Assembly (NCBI RefSeq): GCF_004359965.1
Contig: NZ_SMRQ01000019.1
Coordinates: 1-64,000 of the forward strand
Source of the DNA: Cognatilysobacter segetis
GTDB lineage: Bacteria; Pseudomonadota; Gammaproteobacteria; Xanthomonadales; Xanthomonadaceae
Reading direction: 5' to 3'
DNA: 64,000 nucleotides
The notes under the pieces were generated by a model. That model ran no database searches. It was not told the DNA's origin and saw only the letters and a list, made by a program, of their open reading frames with translations. Positions 24,844 to 32,721 of the stretch are shown here, in pieces (position 1 is the stretch's first letter; each line of letters opens with the position of its first letter). Made by a program: the position numbers and the translations under genes.

Positions 24844-25152
24844 TCAGGCGTCGGCGGCGAGCAGCCGCAGCGCGTCGTCGAACAGCGAGACCACGCGCAG
24901 CGCGAGATGCTCTCGATCGGGTGCGCTCATGCGGGCCAGCGCGTCGGCGACCGTGTCGGCCCCGTAGGTGATGTCCGCCACCAACTCCTCGAAGCGGAAC
25001 TGCAGCGCTGCGGGAAGATCGCGCACGGGGTCGATGGCCGCCAGCTGCCGGTGGGCGGCGTCGAGCCGTTCCGCAAGCGGCCCCTCCCGGCACAGTGCGG
25101 CCACCGCGTCGCGGAGGTGCCGGTGCGCGTGGGGCGTGGTCGATGCGGTCAT
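24844..25152 (-). CDS. Hypothetical protein
   Basis: A 102-residue, mostly helical soluble protein (HLRDAVAALCREGPLAERLDAAHRQLAAI...), acidic overall, with no signal peptide or membrane span. Several evenly spaced leucines suggest a helical bundle. It lies 80 bp upstream of the P2-type ATPase on the same strand and just downstream of the HU terminator, so it could be the first gene of the ATPase-stress protein transcript. No family recognised. Confidence 0.6.
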   Translation of the reverse strand: MTASTTPHAHRHLRDAVAALCREGPLAERLDAAHRQLAAIDPVRDLPAALQFRFEELVADITYGADTVADALARMSAPDREHLALRVVSLFDDALRLLAADA

Positions 25153-25174
25153 GGGATCTGCCGTCGCGCAGGCG

Positions 25175-25205
25175 AAAAAAAACCGCCGGCCCGAAGGCCG
25201 GCGGC
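25175..25205 (-). terminator. Rho-independent terminator of the HU gene
   Basis: On the minus strand CCGCCGGCC, loop TTCG, GGCCGGCGG is followed by eight T residues. It lies 12 bp after the HU stop: a textbook terminator. Confidence 0.93.
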
Positions 25206-25216
25206 TTGGAAGCGGA

Positions 25217-25567
25217 TCAGACCGCCGCGTCCTTGAGCTTCTTCAGGGGACGCGCCTTGAGCTTGACGCTCGCCGGCTTCGCGGCGAACCACTGCTCTTC
25301 CTTCGTGAACGGGTTGATGCCCTTGCGCTTGGGCTTGGCCGGGACATCGACCTTCGTGACCTTCAGCATGCCGGGGAAGGTGAAGGTGCCGCAGCCCTTC
25401 TTGTGCAGCGAGCCGTGGGCCGCCTCTTCGAGGGCGCCCAGGACGGCGCGGATGTCGCGCGGGGCGAGTTCGGTACGCTCGGAGATGAAGTTGACCAGAC
25501 CGCTCTTGCCCAGCGGCTCGGTCACCGGCTTGATCTTGGAGGCACCGCTCGCTTTCTTCGTCGCCAT
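25217..25567 (-). CDS. HU-family DNA-binding protein
   Basis: A 116-residue histone-like protein. The core (GKSGLVNFISERTELAPRDIRAVLGALEEAA...GCGTFTFPGMLKVTKVDVPAKPKRKGINPF) is the HU/IHF fold, with the beta-arm around PAKPKRKGINPFTKEE. Compared with the usual 90 residues it has a lysine-rich N-terminal extension (MATKKASGASKIKPVTEP) and a basic C-terminal tail (VKLKARPLKKLKD), as in the HU-like proteins I know from xanthomonads. It would bind and bend DNA without strong sequence preference. Single gene with its own terminator; the start at 25567 matches the family. Confidence 0.88.
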   Translation of the reverse strand: MATKKASGASKIKPVTEPLGKSGLVNFISERTELAPRDIRAVLGALEEAAHGSLHKKGCGTFTFPGMLKVTKVDVPAKPKRKGINPFTKEEQWFAAKPASVKLKARPLKKLKDAAV

Positions 25568-25653
25568 GGTTTGCAGGTTCCGGGTGGAAGGAATGCGCGT
25601 TATCGCGCGACCGCGGCCCGCTTGCAAGAGCTTTTCGTCGATTCGCCCCTTTT

Positions 25654-26505
25654 TCAGGGGTTTCGGGCCGTTTCGGGCGGCCCGGAGGCGGATCCGGCAC
25701 CCGGTGCGGCCTCGATCGGCAATTGCGGGACGCCGTACTCGGCCAGGATCCGGGCGATCGCCTCGCGGTTGCGGGCGAGCGCGGCGTCCAGCTCGCGGCG
25801 CAGTGCGCGGTCCTCGCGGCGCACGCCCATCGAGATGTCGAAGACCATCGGCACGCCCGCGTCCAGCCACGGGCTGACCGGGGTCAGCGTGAGCGGCGGC
25901 ACCGAGCCACGCGCGAAGTAGCCGGCGGTGGGCCCCCAGGCGACGGCCAGGTCGACGTCGCCGCGGGCGACCGCGTCGAGGATGGGCCGTTGCGGCGTCG
26001 AATCGGCGTAATCCCCGTACACGGTGTAGCCGCGCACGTTCGCGACGAGGCCGCGACGTGCGAGTGCCTGCGCGGGCGGCGGGTTCGCGCCGTCGTCGCC
26101 GATGAGCTGCACGCCCACGGTCGCCTCGCGCAGTGCCGCGTCGTCGAGCGACGCCACCTTCGCCCAGCGCGTGCCGGCGCGGGCGACGAACACGTACGTG
26201 GAGCGGTAATACGGGCTCGTGGTCGACAACGTGTCCACGCCGCTCGCCACGCCCGGCACCACGTCGCAATCGCCCTCGCCCAGCGTGTTGCGCACGTTGC
26301 CGCGCCGCTGCGCCCACCACGTGTAGCGCACCTGCGCGCCGAGGTCGCGGGCGACCAGCTCGACGATGCGGTTCTCGAACCCGGAACGGTCCTCGCGCGA
26401 GAACGGCAGGTTGTTCGGGTCGGCGCACACGCGCAATTCCCGGGCCTCTGCCCCGCATGCGAACAGCAGCGTTGCGAGGATCAGGGTCCCACGACGACGC
26501 CCCAT
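25654..26505 (-). CDS. Quinoprotein-dehydrogenase-associated periplasmic substrate-binding protein
   Basis: A 283-residue exported protein (signal MGRRRGTLILATLLFACGAEA) of the solute-binding-protein family found beside PQQ dehydrogenases (MxaJ/XoxJ-like). The signature start LRVCADPNNLPFSREDRSGFENRIVELVAR and later VGVQLIGDDGANPPPAQAL are characteristic. Known homologues do not serve an ABC transporter; XoxJ is thought to interact with and activate the XoxF dehydrogenase. Here it is the last gene of the PQQ dehydrogenase-caa3 oxidase operon, overlapping the preceding gene by 25 bp. The C-terminal tail is proline/glycine rich and probably disordered. A role in dehydrogenase assembly is inferred from family and position. 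Confidence 0.88.
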   Translation of the reverse strand: MGRRRGTLILATLLFACGAEARELRVCADPNNLPFSREDRSGFENRIVELVARDLGAQVRYTWWAQRRGNVRNTLGEGDCDVVPGVASGVDTLSTTSPYYRSTYVFVARAGTRWAKVASLDDAALREATVGVQLIGDDGANPPPAQALARRGLVANVRGYTVYGDYADSTPQRPILDAVARGDVDLAVAWGPTAGYFARGSVPPLTLTPVSPWLDAGVPMVFDISMGVRREDRALRRELDAALARNREAIARILAEYGVPQLPIEAAPGAGSASGPPETARNP

Positions 26506-28310
26506 GGCTTGCCTCCCGTCCTGATCGTGGTGAGCGCGCGACCGCTGGCCAGGTCGACCACGCTGACGTCGCCCGAGAGCCCGTTCGCGGCGTACAGGCG
26601 CTTGCCATCCCGCGATAGCGCGATGCCCCAGACGCGATGCCCCGCAGGCAGGTAGCGCAGGATCCGGCCGTCGCGCGTGTCGACTTCGCCCACCGCGTCG
26701 CCGCGGCCGAGCGCGACGTACAGCCGCGACGCGTCGGACGACAGCACCATGCCCACCGCCTGCACCGTGGCCGGTGCGTTGGCGTCGCGGTCGAAGTCGA
26801 CGACTCGGACGGGCTTGCGATCGCGCATGTCGAACAGCGTGGCCGTGGCACGCACCTCGGAGCTCACCCAGAGCCAACGCCCATCGGGCGTGAACAGCGC
26901 ATCGCGGGGACGCGTGCCGACCATCAGGCTGTCGACGAGCGTCATGCGCTTTGCGTCGATGAAATGCGCGAGGCTCGCCGTTTCCGATGTCGCCACCACC
27001 CACCGACCGTCAGGGCTGACGGCGATGCCCTCGGGCTCCGCGCCCACCTGCGTGCGCTGCGCGATCCGCCGCGCCGCGACGTCGACCGCCGAGACGTGCG
27101 CATCGGCTTCGTTCGCCACGTACAGGCGCTTGCCGTCGGGGCTGAGCGCGAACCGCTCGGGGTCGGGCCCCGAGGGAATGCGGTCGACGACCTTGCGTGA
27201 CGCGGTGTCGACGACGTCGATGCGGTCGTCGTCGCCGACCGCCACCAGAAGGCGGCGCCCGTCCGCGCTGAGCGCCAGTCCGCGCGGCCGGCCGCCCACG
27301 GGAATCGCCGAACGGTGCCAGTCGCCCGAGCGGATCACGTGGATCAGGTCGCCCTGCTCGTCCGACACGTAGATCGTTTCGGCCGACGCGCGCGTGCCGA
27401 CGCCGAGCGCGGCGATCGCGACGGCCAGCGCGGCGGCCCCGCGCGGCGCGTCGACCAGCCCCCGCGCGAGCAAGGCGATGCCGGCCGCCGCGTGCACCAG
27501 GCCGCCGGGCACCCACATCAGCAGACCCGCGAGTTGCTGGTCCTCGGCGGGACTGAGACCGAAGGCGTCCAGTCCGAGCGCCGCGTAGCCGGCGTACCAG
27601 GGGCTCTCGGAAAACGCCATGAGCGCGCCGAGCGCGCCGCTCGCCGTCGCGGTGAAGAACAGGCAACCGACGACGAGGCCGCGCCGCGCGCGCGGCGACT
27701 GGAGCATCGCCCACCAGAACAGCAGCGCGGTCACGAGGAAGGACACGTGCTGCGCCACATGCCAGCCCGGATTCGCAAGCGCGCGGTCGAAGGCCGCGGG
27801 CGCGTGCCAGCCCCAGAGCGCGGCCATCTGCAGCAGGCTCGCGGCGACCGGGGCGGTCAGGGCATGCCACGGGAGGGCGACCGTGCGTCGCTTCCCCAAC
27901 GTCGCCAGCGCGATGCGCGCACGCACCGGAAACGCCCAGAGATAGACGCCGAGTGGGCGGGACAGCACCAGCAGCGGTGCGGCGACGAGCATCAGCAGCT
28001 CGTGCTCCAGCATGTGCGCGGCGAAGGAGCGCTCGCCCGCGGCGTGCAGTGGCGACACCAGCGCGCCGGCGAGGACCGACCACCCGGCGAAAAAGGCCAC
28101 CGCCCCGCCCCGCCACGCGGCGGGCGCCGCGCTGCGCCTTGCAAGGCGGATCAATCCCGTCGAGTAGGCGGCCAGCGCGAGCGCGAGCGGCACCGTGACC
28201 CAGGCATCGAACGTCCAGTCCGGGGCGGCGGCTGCGCGGTCGCCGTGCGCGAATGCAGCCATGGGCACGAGCAGCGCGGCGAACGCCGCGAGGCGGCTCA
28301 GGGCGCGCAT
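26481..28310 (-). CDS. CtaG-type oxidase assembly factor fused to a YVTN beta-propeller
   Basis: One uninterrupted 609-residue frame. After a signal-like N-terminus, residues about 30-290 form a seven-helix membrane domain of the caa3_CtaG type (HMLEHELLMLVAAPLLVLSRPL, LLMWVPGGLVHAAAGIALLARG), which helps insert copper in caa3 oxidases. A hydrophobic linker resembling a signal peptide (GAAALAVAIAALGVGTRASA) leads into a seven-blade YVTN propeller (about 312-609; LSPDGKRLYVANEADAHVSAVD) like the PQQ-catabolism-associated propeller proteins. These are normally two separate proteins. The propeller would face the periplasm. No start codon other than an in-frame GTG (LVHAA) exists near the junction, so a true fusion is likely, although internal initiation is possible. 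Confidence 0.87.
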   Translation of the reverse strand: MRALSRLAAFAALLVPMAAFAHGDRAAAAPDWTFDAWVTVPLALALAAYSTGLIRLARRSAAPAAWRGGAVAFFAGWSVLAGALVSPLHAAGERSFAAHMLEHELLMLVAAPLLVLSRPLGVYLWAFPVRARIALATLGKRRTVALPWHALTAPVAASLLQMAALWGWHAPAAFDRALANPGWHVAQHVSFLVTALLFWWAMLQSPRARRGLVVGCLFFTATASGALGALMAFSESPWYAGYAALGLDAFGLSPAEDQQLAGLLMWVPGGLVHAAAGIALLARGLVDAPRGAAALAVAIAALGVGTRASAETIYVSDEQGDLIHVIRSGDWHRSAIPVGGRPRGLALSADGRRLLVAVGDDDRIDVVDTASRKVVDRIPSGPDPERFALSPDGKRLYVANEADAHVSAVDVAARRIAQRTQVGAEPEGIAVSPDGRWVVATSETASLAHFIDAKRMTLVDSLMVGTRPRDALFTPDGRWLWVSSEVRATATLFDMRDRKPVRVVDFDRDANAPATVQAVGMVLSSDASRLYVALGRGDAVGEVDTRDGRILRYLPAGHRVWGIALSRDGKRLYAANGLSGDVSVVDLASGRALTTIRTGGKPWGVVVGP

Positions 28311-28645
28311 GCCGGCACGATCATGGTGGCCATCGTCTGCCAGACGATCGCAACGGCCAGCAACCCGCCCATCATCGTCGAGACCTGCGCGATGAAGCGC
28401 CGCGTCTGGGCATGCGCGCCCTGCGGGTCGCTGCCGCGCACGGAAGCCCACGAAACGCCGACCCCCGCCGCGATCAGCAGCAACGCGGGAATACCGACCG
28501 CGAGACCCGCCGTGGCGCCGCCGAGGCGGCAGTCGTAGCGCAGCATGTCGCTCAGCAGCTGGTGGTGCACGATCTCGGCGGCCATGCCCGCGAGCAGCCC
28601 CGCCCATGGCGCCAGCCTCGAGGCGTGCAGGCGATTCACAGCCAT
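28298..28645 (-). CDS. Small membrane protein in oxidase operon
   Basis: A 115-residue hydrophobic protein with three to four membrane helices (LAPWAGLLAGMAAEIVHHQ, GLAVGIPALLLIAAGVGVSWA, MMGGLLAVAIVWQTMATMIV). It is not a recognised oxidase subunit, but overlaps the subunit III gene by 10 bp at its start and the CtaG fusion gene by 13 bp at its end, so it is firmly embedded in the operon. It may be an accessory or subunit-IV-like protein. The His pair in EIVHHQ is the only notable polar feature within a membrane segment. Confidence 0.72.
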   Translation of the reverse strand: MAVNRLHASRLAPWAGLLAGMAAEIVHHQLLSDMLRYDCRLGGATAGLAVGIPALLLIAAGVGVSWASVRGSDPQGAHAQTRRFIAQVSTMMGGLLAVAIVWQTMATMIVPACAP

Positions 28646-29244
28646 CGCGGCGTCCAGTACACGACGAGGTAGAGCACGACCCAGCTCCACACGATGAAGT
28701 GCCAGTACATGGCGTTGTCGGAGGTGTCGCCGAACTTGCGGCCATCGAACTTCTCGAAGAAGGCGATGGCGAGCAGGACGATGCTGTCGTAGACGTCGGT
28801 GAGCATGTGCACCGTGTGCAGCGCCAGCAGCGCCCAGACGATCGAGCCATAGGCGCTGCGCTGCCACAGCACGTTCAGCGCGTCGAACTCGAACCAGCGC
28901 ACCACGAGCATCGCCAGGCCGAACAGGATGGCGAGCGACAGCGCGATTCGGACGCCGCGGAGGTCGAGGCGCTTGGCGGCCCGCTTCGCCCAGACGTTCG
29001 GGATCTCGCTGGCGATCCCGAGCACCGTGAACACCGTCGACCAGAACAGCGGCGGCACGGGCGCCGTGGGCGGCCAGACGTTCTCGTTGGGCAGCAGGAA
29101 GTAGTACGCGCCGATCGCGAGCACGAACCCCATGCCCTCGATGAGCATGAAGCCGACCACCGCCCACCAGGTGAGCGTGCGCGGCCCGAAGCCAAAGTCC
29201 TCCAGGTCGGCGACGTCCGCGACCGTTTGCAGCGTGCGCGTCAT
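28636..29244 (-). CDS. ctaE: Cytochrome c oxidase subunit III (caa3 type)
   Basis: A 202-residue subunit III with five predicted membrane helices. Family features include WWAVVGFMLIEGMGFVLAIGAYYFL at the start, the central LLALHTVHMLTDV with the conserved His, and the final DNAMYWHFIVWSWVVLYLVVYWTPRWL. It is shorter than the seven-helix mitochondrial-type subunit and matches the five-helix form of caa3 and quinol oxidases. The start overlaps the subunit I stop by four bases. It would stabilise the oxidase core and hold lipid at the proton path. Confidence 0.9.
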   Translation of the reverse strand: MTRTLQTVADVADLEDFGFGPRTLTWWAVVGFMLIEGMGFVLAIGAYYFLLPNENVWPPTAPVPPLFWSTVFTVLGIASEIPNVWAKRAAKRLDLRGVRIALSLAILFGLAMLVVRWFEFDALNVLWQRSAYGSIVWALLALHTVHMLTDVYDSIVLLAIAFFEKFDGRKFGDTSDNAMYWHFIVWSWVVLYLVVYWTPRWL

Positions 29245-31142
29245 GCGGCCTCCTTCGGCTCGCCCTGGTCGCCGCGCTTGGGCCAGAACCAGGCCGTGAG
29301 CGTGATCGCGACCGGGATCGCGCCCCAGACCGCGCCCCATTCCTCGAATACGGTCCAGACGAAGAGCACCGTGAGTGCGAGCGCGCCCCATAGCGGCCAG
29401 ATCGTCGGCTGCGGCATCGCCCAGCGGTGCGTGGGAACGGCGTCGACCGGCGACGTCAGCAGCAGCTCGCGGCGATCGCTGCGTACCCCGTCGACGACCG
29501 CGAGCTCGGTCGCAGGCGTGCCCGTCTCGTCCGCCCACAGCGGATGCCGGTTCGCGACGACCGGGATCCGCGCGAAGTTGTACGGCGGCGGCGGCGACGA
29601 CGTCGCCCACAGCAGGTCCGAGGCCTGCCACGGATCGTCGCCGGCCACCTGGCCGCGTCGCAGCGACTTCAATGCATTGACGACGAACAGGAGCACGGCG
29701 ACCGCGATGAGGTACGCCCCCAGCGTCGACACGAAGTTCGGCACGTCCCAGCCGAGGCCCGGCAGGTAGGTGTAAACGCGACGCGGCATGCCGGCGAGCC
29801 CGAGGTAGTGCATCGGGAAGAACGTCACGTTGAAGCCGACGAACAGCAGCCAGAACTCGAGCTTGCCGAGGCGCTCGCTCATCATCCGGCCGGTGATCTT
29901 CGGATACCAGTAATGCACGGCGCCAAGCAGCGGGAACACCGCGCCGCCGATCAGCACGTAATGCAGGTGCGCGACGACGAAGTACGTGTCGTGCACCTGC
30001 AGGTCGAGCGGTACCGAGGCCACCATCACGCCCGTCATGCCGCCGAGCACGAACAGTGCGAAGAAGCCCATGACGTACAGCATCGGCACGCGCAGCACGG
30101 GCCGGCCCGTCGCGATCGTGGCGATCCAGCAGAAGATCTGGATGCCGCTCGGCACCGCGATGAGCATGCTCGCGGCGGTGTAGAAGCTGTTGCCCATCGG
30201 CGGCAGCCCCGTGGCGAACATGTGGTGCACCCACAGGCCGAACGCGAGGAAGCCCGTCGCCACGAGCGAAAGCACCATGGCCGGGTACGCGACGATCGTG
30301 CGGCGGCTGAAGGGTTCGACGATCGACGAGATCATCCCCAACGCGGGCACGAAGATGATGTACACCTCCGGGTGTCCGAAGAACCAGAACAGGTGTTGCC
30401 ACAGCAGCGGGTCACCGCCCTCGGCCGCGTTGTAGAACTGCGTGCCTACCAGCCGGTCGGTGATGAGGAACGTGCTCGCCAGCATCACCGCCGGCATCGC
30501 GAAGATCACCATCAGGCTGGTGACGAACATCGACCAGACGAACAGCGGGATGCGCGCGAGCGTCATGCCGGGCGCACGCTGCGTCATGACCGTCGCCACG
30601 ATCTCGACCGCGATGCTCAGCGCGGCGACCTCCGTGAACGTGATCATCTGCGCCCAGAAATCGGTGCGCTTGCCGGGCGAGAAATCGGAATCGGACAGCG
30701 GCGGATAGCCCGTCCAGCCGGCCTCCGGGCCGATGTCCAGCAGGAACGCGGCGAAGATCATGATCCCGCCGATCAGGTACATCCAGTAGCTGAAGGCGTT
30801 CAAGCGCGGGAACGAGATGTTGCGCGAGCCCACCATCAGCGGCACGACGTAGATGGCGACGGCCTCCATCACCGGCACCGCGAACAGGAACATCATCGCG
30901 CTGCCGTGCAGCGAGAACACCTGGTCGTAGCGGTCCGGGCCGAGCACGCGGTTTTCCGGGAACATCAGCTGCGTACGCATCGCGAGCGCGAGCAGGCCGG
31001 CGAAGGCGAAGAACACGAAGGCCGTGACGATGTACCGTTTGGCGACGCGCTTGTGGTCGACCGTCGTGAACCAGCCGACCAGGCCCGGCCGATCGGCCCA
31101 CACGCGTTCGAGGGTGGCGATGGACGTGTCGCGGCTCGCCAT
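29241..31142 (-). CDS. ctaD: Cytochrome c oxidase subunit I (caa3 type)
   Basis: A 633-residue heme-copper oxidase core that reduces oxygen and pumps protons. Key pieces are present: heme-ligand region VFSLHGSAMMFLF, the active-site FGHPEVYIIFVPALG with the His-Tyr pair of A1-type oxidases, LWVHHMFATG for CuB, and VHDTYFVVAHLHYVLIGG with the two heme ligands. The protein is longer than a minimal subunit I; the C-terminal 130 residues add two extra hydrophobic segments after a loop rich in charged residues. The start at 31142 shares a base with the subunit II stop (TGATG). Part of the same operon as the PQQ dehydrogenase. Confidence 0.95.
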   Translation of the reverse strand: MASRDTSIATLERVWADRPGLVGWFTTVDHKRVAKRYIVTAFVFFAFAGLLALAMRTQLMFPENRVLGPDRYDQVFSLHGSAMMFLFAVPVMEAVAIYVVPLMVGSRNISFPRLNAFSYWMYLIGGIMIFAAFLLDIGPEAGWTGYPPLSDSDFSPGKRTDFWAQMITFTEVAALSIAVEIVATVMTQRAPGMTLARIPLFVWSMFVTSLMVIFAMPAVMLASTFLITDRLVGTQFYNAAEGGDPLLWQHLFWFFGHPEVYIIFVPALGMISSIVEPFSRRTIVAYPAMVLSLVATGFLAFGLWVHHMFATGLPPMGNSFYTAASMLIAVPSGIQIFCWIATIATGRPVLRVPMLYVMGFFALFVLGGMTGVMVASVPLDLQVHDTYFVVAHLHYVLIGGAVFPLLGAVHYWYPKITGRMMSERLGKLEFWLLFVGFNVTFFPMHYLGLAGMPRRVYTYLPGLGWDVPNFVSTLGAYLIAVAVLLFVVNALKSLRRGQVAGDDPWQASDLLWATSSPPPPYNFARIPVVANRHPLWADETGTPATELAVVDGVRSDRRELLLTSPVDAVPTHRWAMPQPTIWPLWGALALTVLFVWTVFEEWGAVWGAIPVAITLTAWFWPKRGDQGEPKEAA

Positions 31143-32143
31143 CACTTCAGCTCCGAAAGGTAGGCCACGAGGTCGCTCACGTCCTGCGGGGTGAGCGGCA
31201 CGGCCGGCATGTTGTTGCCCGGCTTGGCGTGTTGCGGGTCGACGATCCACGCGGCCAGGTTCCCGCGATTCATCGCGAGCGTTCCCGCCGCAAGGCTGCG
31301 CCGGGTCGCCAGGTGCGTGAGGTCCGGCCCGACGCGACCGCCGCTCGGCGTTCCGCCGATGCGATGGCAGATCGCGCAGGCCGCGCGCTCGTACACGACC
31401 AACCCCCGCTGCGCCGCCGCGTCCGTCGGCGCCACTGCCGGCAGGCGCTGCCGATCGGCCCACGCGCGGTAGGCCGCGTCGTCCTCGACCTGCACGTCCA
31501 GCGCCATGTGCGCATGCTGCAGGCCGCAGAACTCGGCGCACTGGCCACGGAAGTAGCCGTTGACGCGGGGCGTCAGCAGGAGCGCGTTCACGCGTCCCGG
31601 GATCATGTCGTGCTTTCCGCTCAGCGAGGGCACCCAGAAGCTGTGGATGACGTCGCCGGAGCGCAGTTCGACGTGCGCGGTGCGGTCGCGTGGCAGGTGC
31701 AGTTCGTTGGCGGTGCGGAAATTGCGGGCGATGATCGGGTCGAGGTACTCGACGTCCCACCACCATTGCTTGGCGGTGACGCGGATGGATACCTCGCCGC
31801 GACCGTCGCGCAGGCGGCGATCGGCGAGGAAGCTGGCCGCGGTCAACCAGCTCAGAAGGCCGAGGGTCAGCACCACCCAGCCGACCAGCGCGGCGACGAT
31901 GGCGGGATCCCGCGCGGTACCTTCGCGCGCCCGCGAGCGGCGGCGCAGCAGCGCGTAGGCGAGGCCGACGAGTACCAGCACGTACATCGTCCCGCAGATC
32001 GCGATCATGAGATCCCAGACGCCGCGGATCGCGGCCGCCTGGTCGCCCGCGGGCACCAGCGCGGACCACCGGCTGTCGCAGCCGGCCAGCGCCGCGGCGA
32101 TCGCGGACAGCACGGGGCCTCGCGCGAACGCGCGGCGCTTCAT
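31142..32143 (-). CDS. ctaC: Cytochrome c oxidase subunit II with fused cytochrome c domain (caa3 type)
   Basis: A 333-residue subunit II. It starts with a signal that may be lipidated (LSAIAAALAGCDSR), then two membrane helices. The periplasmic cupredoxin domain carries the complete CuA site (GQCAEFCGLQHAHM, plus HSFWVPS) and the aromatic patch WWWDVEY for electron entry. After it comes a cytochrome c domain with heme motif CAICH and distal Met in NNMPAVPLT. The fused heme domain defines the caa3 class. Electrons from the operon's own cytochrome c lipoprotein, or directly from the PQQ dehydrogenase, could enter here. The start overlaps the upstream cytochrome gene (ATGA). Confidence 0.95.
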   Translation of the reverse strand: MKRRAFARGPVLSAIAAALAGCDSRWSALVPAGDQAAAIRGVWDLMIAICGTMYVLVLVGLAYALLRRRSRAREGTARDPAIVAALVGWVVLTLGLLSWLTAASFLADRRLRDGRGEVSIRVTAKQWWWDVEYLDPIIARNFRTANELHLPRDRTAHVELRSGDVIHSFWVPSLSGKHDMIPGRVNALLLTPRVNGYFRGQCAEFCGLQHAHMALDVQVEDDAAYRAWADRQRLPAVAPTDAAAQRGLVVYERAACAICHRIGGTPSGGRVGPDLTHLATRRSLAAGTLAMNRGNLAAWIVDPQHAKPGNNMPAVPLTPQDVSDLVAYLSELK

Positions 32144-32721
32144 GGGCCCGGCACCCCCGCCGCCGGTTCGTTCCCGCCCTTGGGCGGACGGCGCGAGGTC
32201 TGCGTGGGCGGCGGCGCGCCGAGGAGGGCGTCCGGCCGGCTCGGCGCGGCGTCCTTGCGGATGTTGCCCGACAGCGAAAGCACGTAGGCCGACAGTTGCC
32301 ACGCCTGCTGGTCCGTCATCTTCCCGCGCCAGGACGGCATGCCGTTGGGGCGCCCCTCGAGGATCGTCGCGTGGATCTGGTCGATCCGGCCGCCGTAACG
32401 CCACTCGTCGTCCATCAACGCCGGACCCATGCCGCCGCCGCCCATCGCATGGCAACCGTTGCAGTTGAACCAGCGGTAGAGCCGCCCGCCCTGCGAGATC
32501 GCGTAGGCGTTGTTCGTGTAATGCACCCCGACGGGATCGACGGGATCCGGGCGCGCGTCCGGCTCGCCGGGCTTCAGCGTCGACAGCCGAGGACTCGGCA
32601 AGGGCGCGCGCGTGGGCGCGGCCTGGTACTCGCGCCGTTCGCGCTCGCAGCCGACGGCCAGCAGCAGGCCGGCGGCGAGCACCGCGATCAGCAGCGGATC
32701 AGTGCGGAAGCGCGAAGACAT
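32140..32721 (-). CDS. Lipoprotein c-type cytochrome, likely electron acceptor of the PQQ dehydrogenase
   Basis: A 193-residue monoheme cytochrome c. The N-terminus (LLIAVLAAGLLLAVGCERER) is a lipoprotein signal with cysteine 25 or so as anchor, so it would sit on the periplasmic membrane face. A linker leads to the heme domain: CNGCH, then GMGPAL and the distal ligand region NGMPSWRGKMTDQQAWQLSAYVLSL. The tail is proline-rich. It overlaps the dehydrogenase gene by 23 bp and the oxidase subunit II gene by four, so its position is exactly between electron donor and acceptor. It plays the part XoxG plays in lanthanide methanol-oxidation systems, although it is membrane-tethered. Confidence 0.9.
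   Translation of the reverse strand: MSSRFRTDPLLIAVLAAGLLLAVGCERERREYQAAPTRAPLPSPRLSTLKPGEPDARPDPVDPVGVHYTNNAYAISQGGRLYRWFNCNGCHAMGGGGMGPALMDDEWRYGGRIDQIHATILEGRPNGMPSWRGKMTDQQAWQLSAYVLSLSGNIRKDAAPSRPDALLGAPPPTQTSRRPPKGGNEPAAGVPGP

Noticed and set aside
28640-32069. Open frames extending oxidase subunit genes far upstream
   Set aside because: These are out-of-frame read-throughs of neighbouring operon genes; the chosen starts overlap upstream stops in the compact operon pattern.
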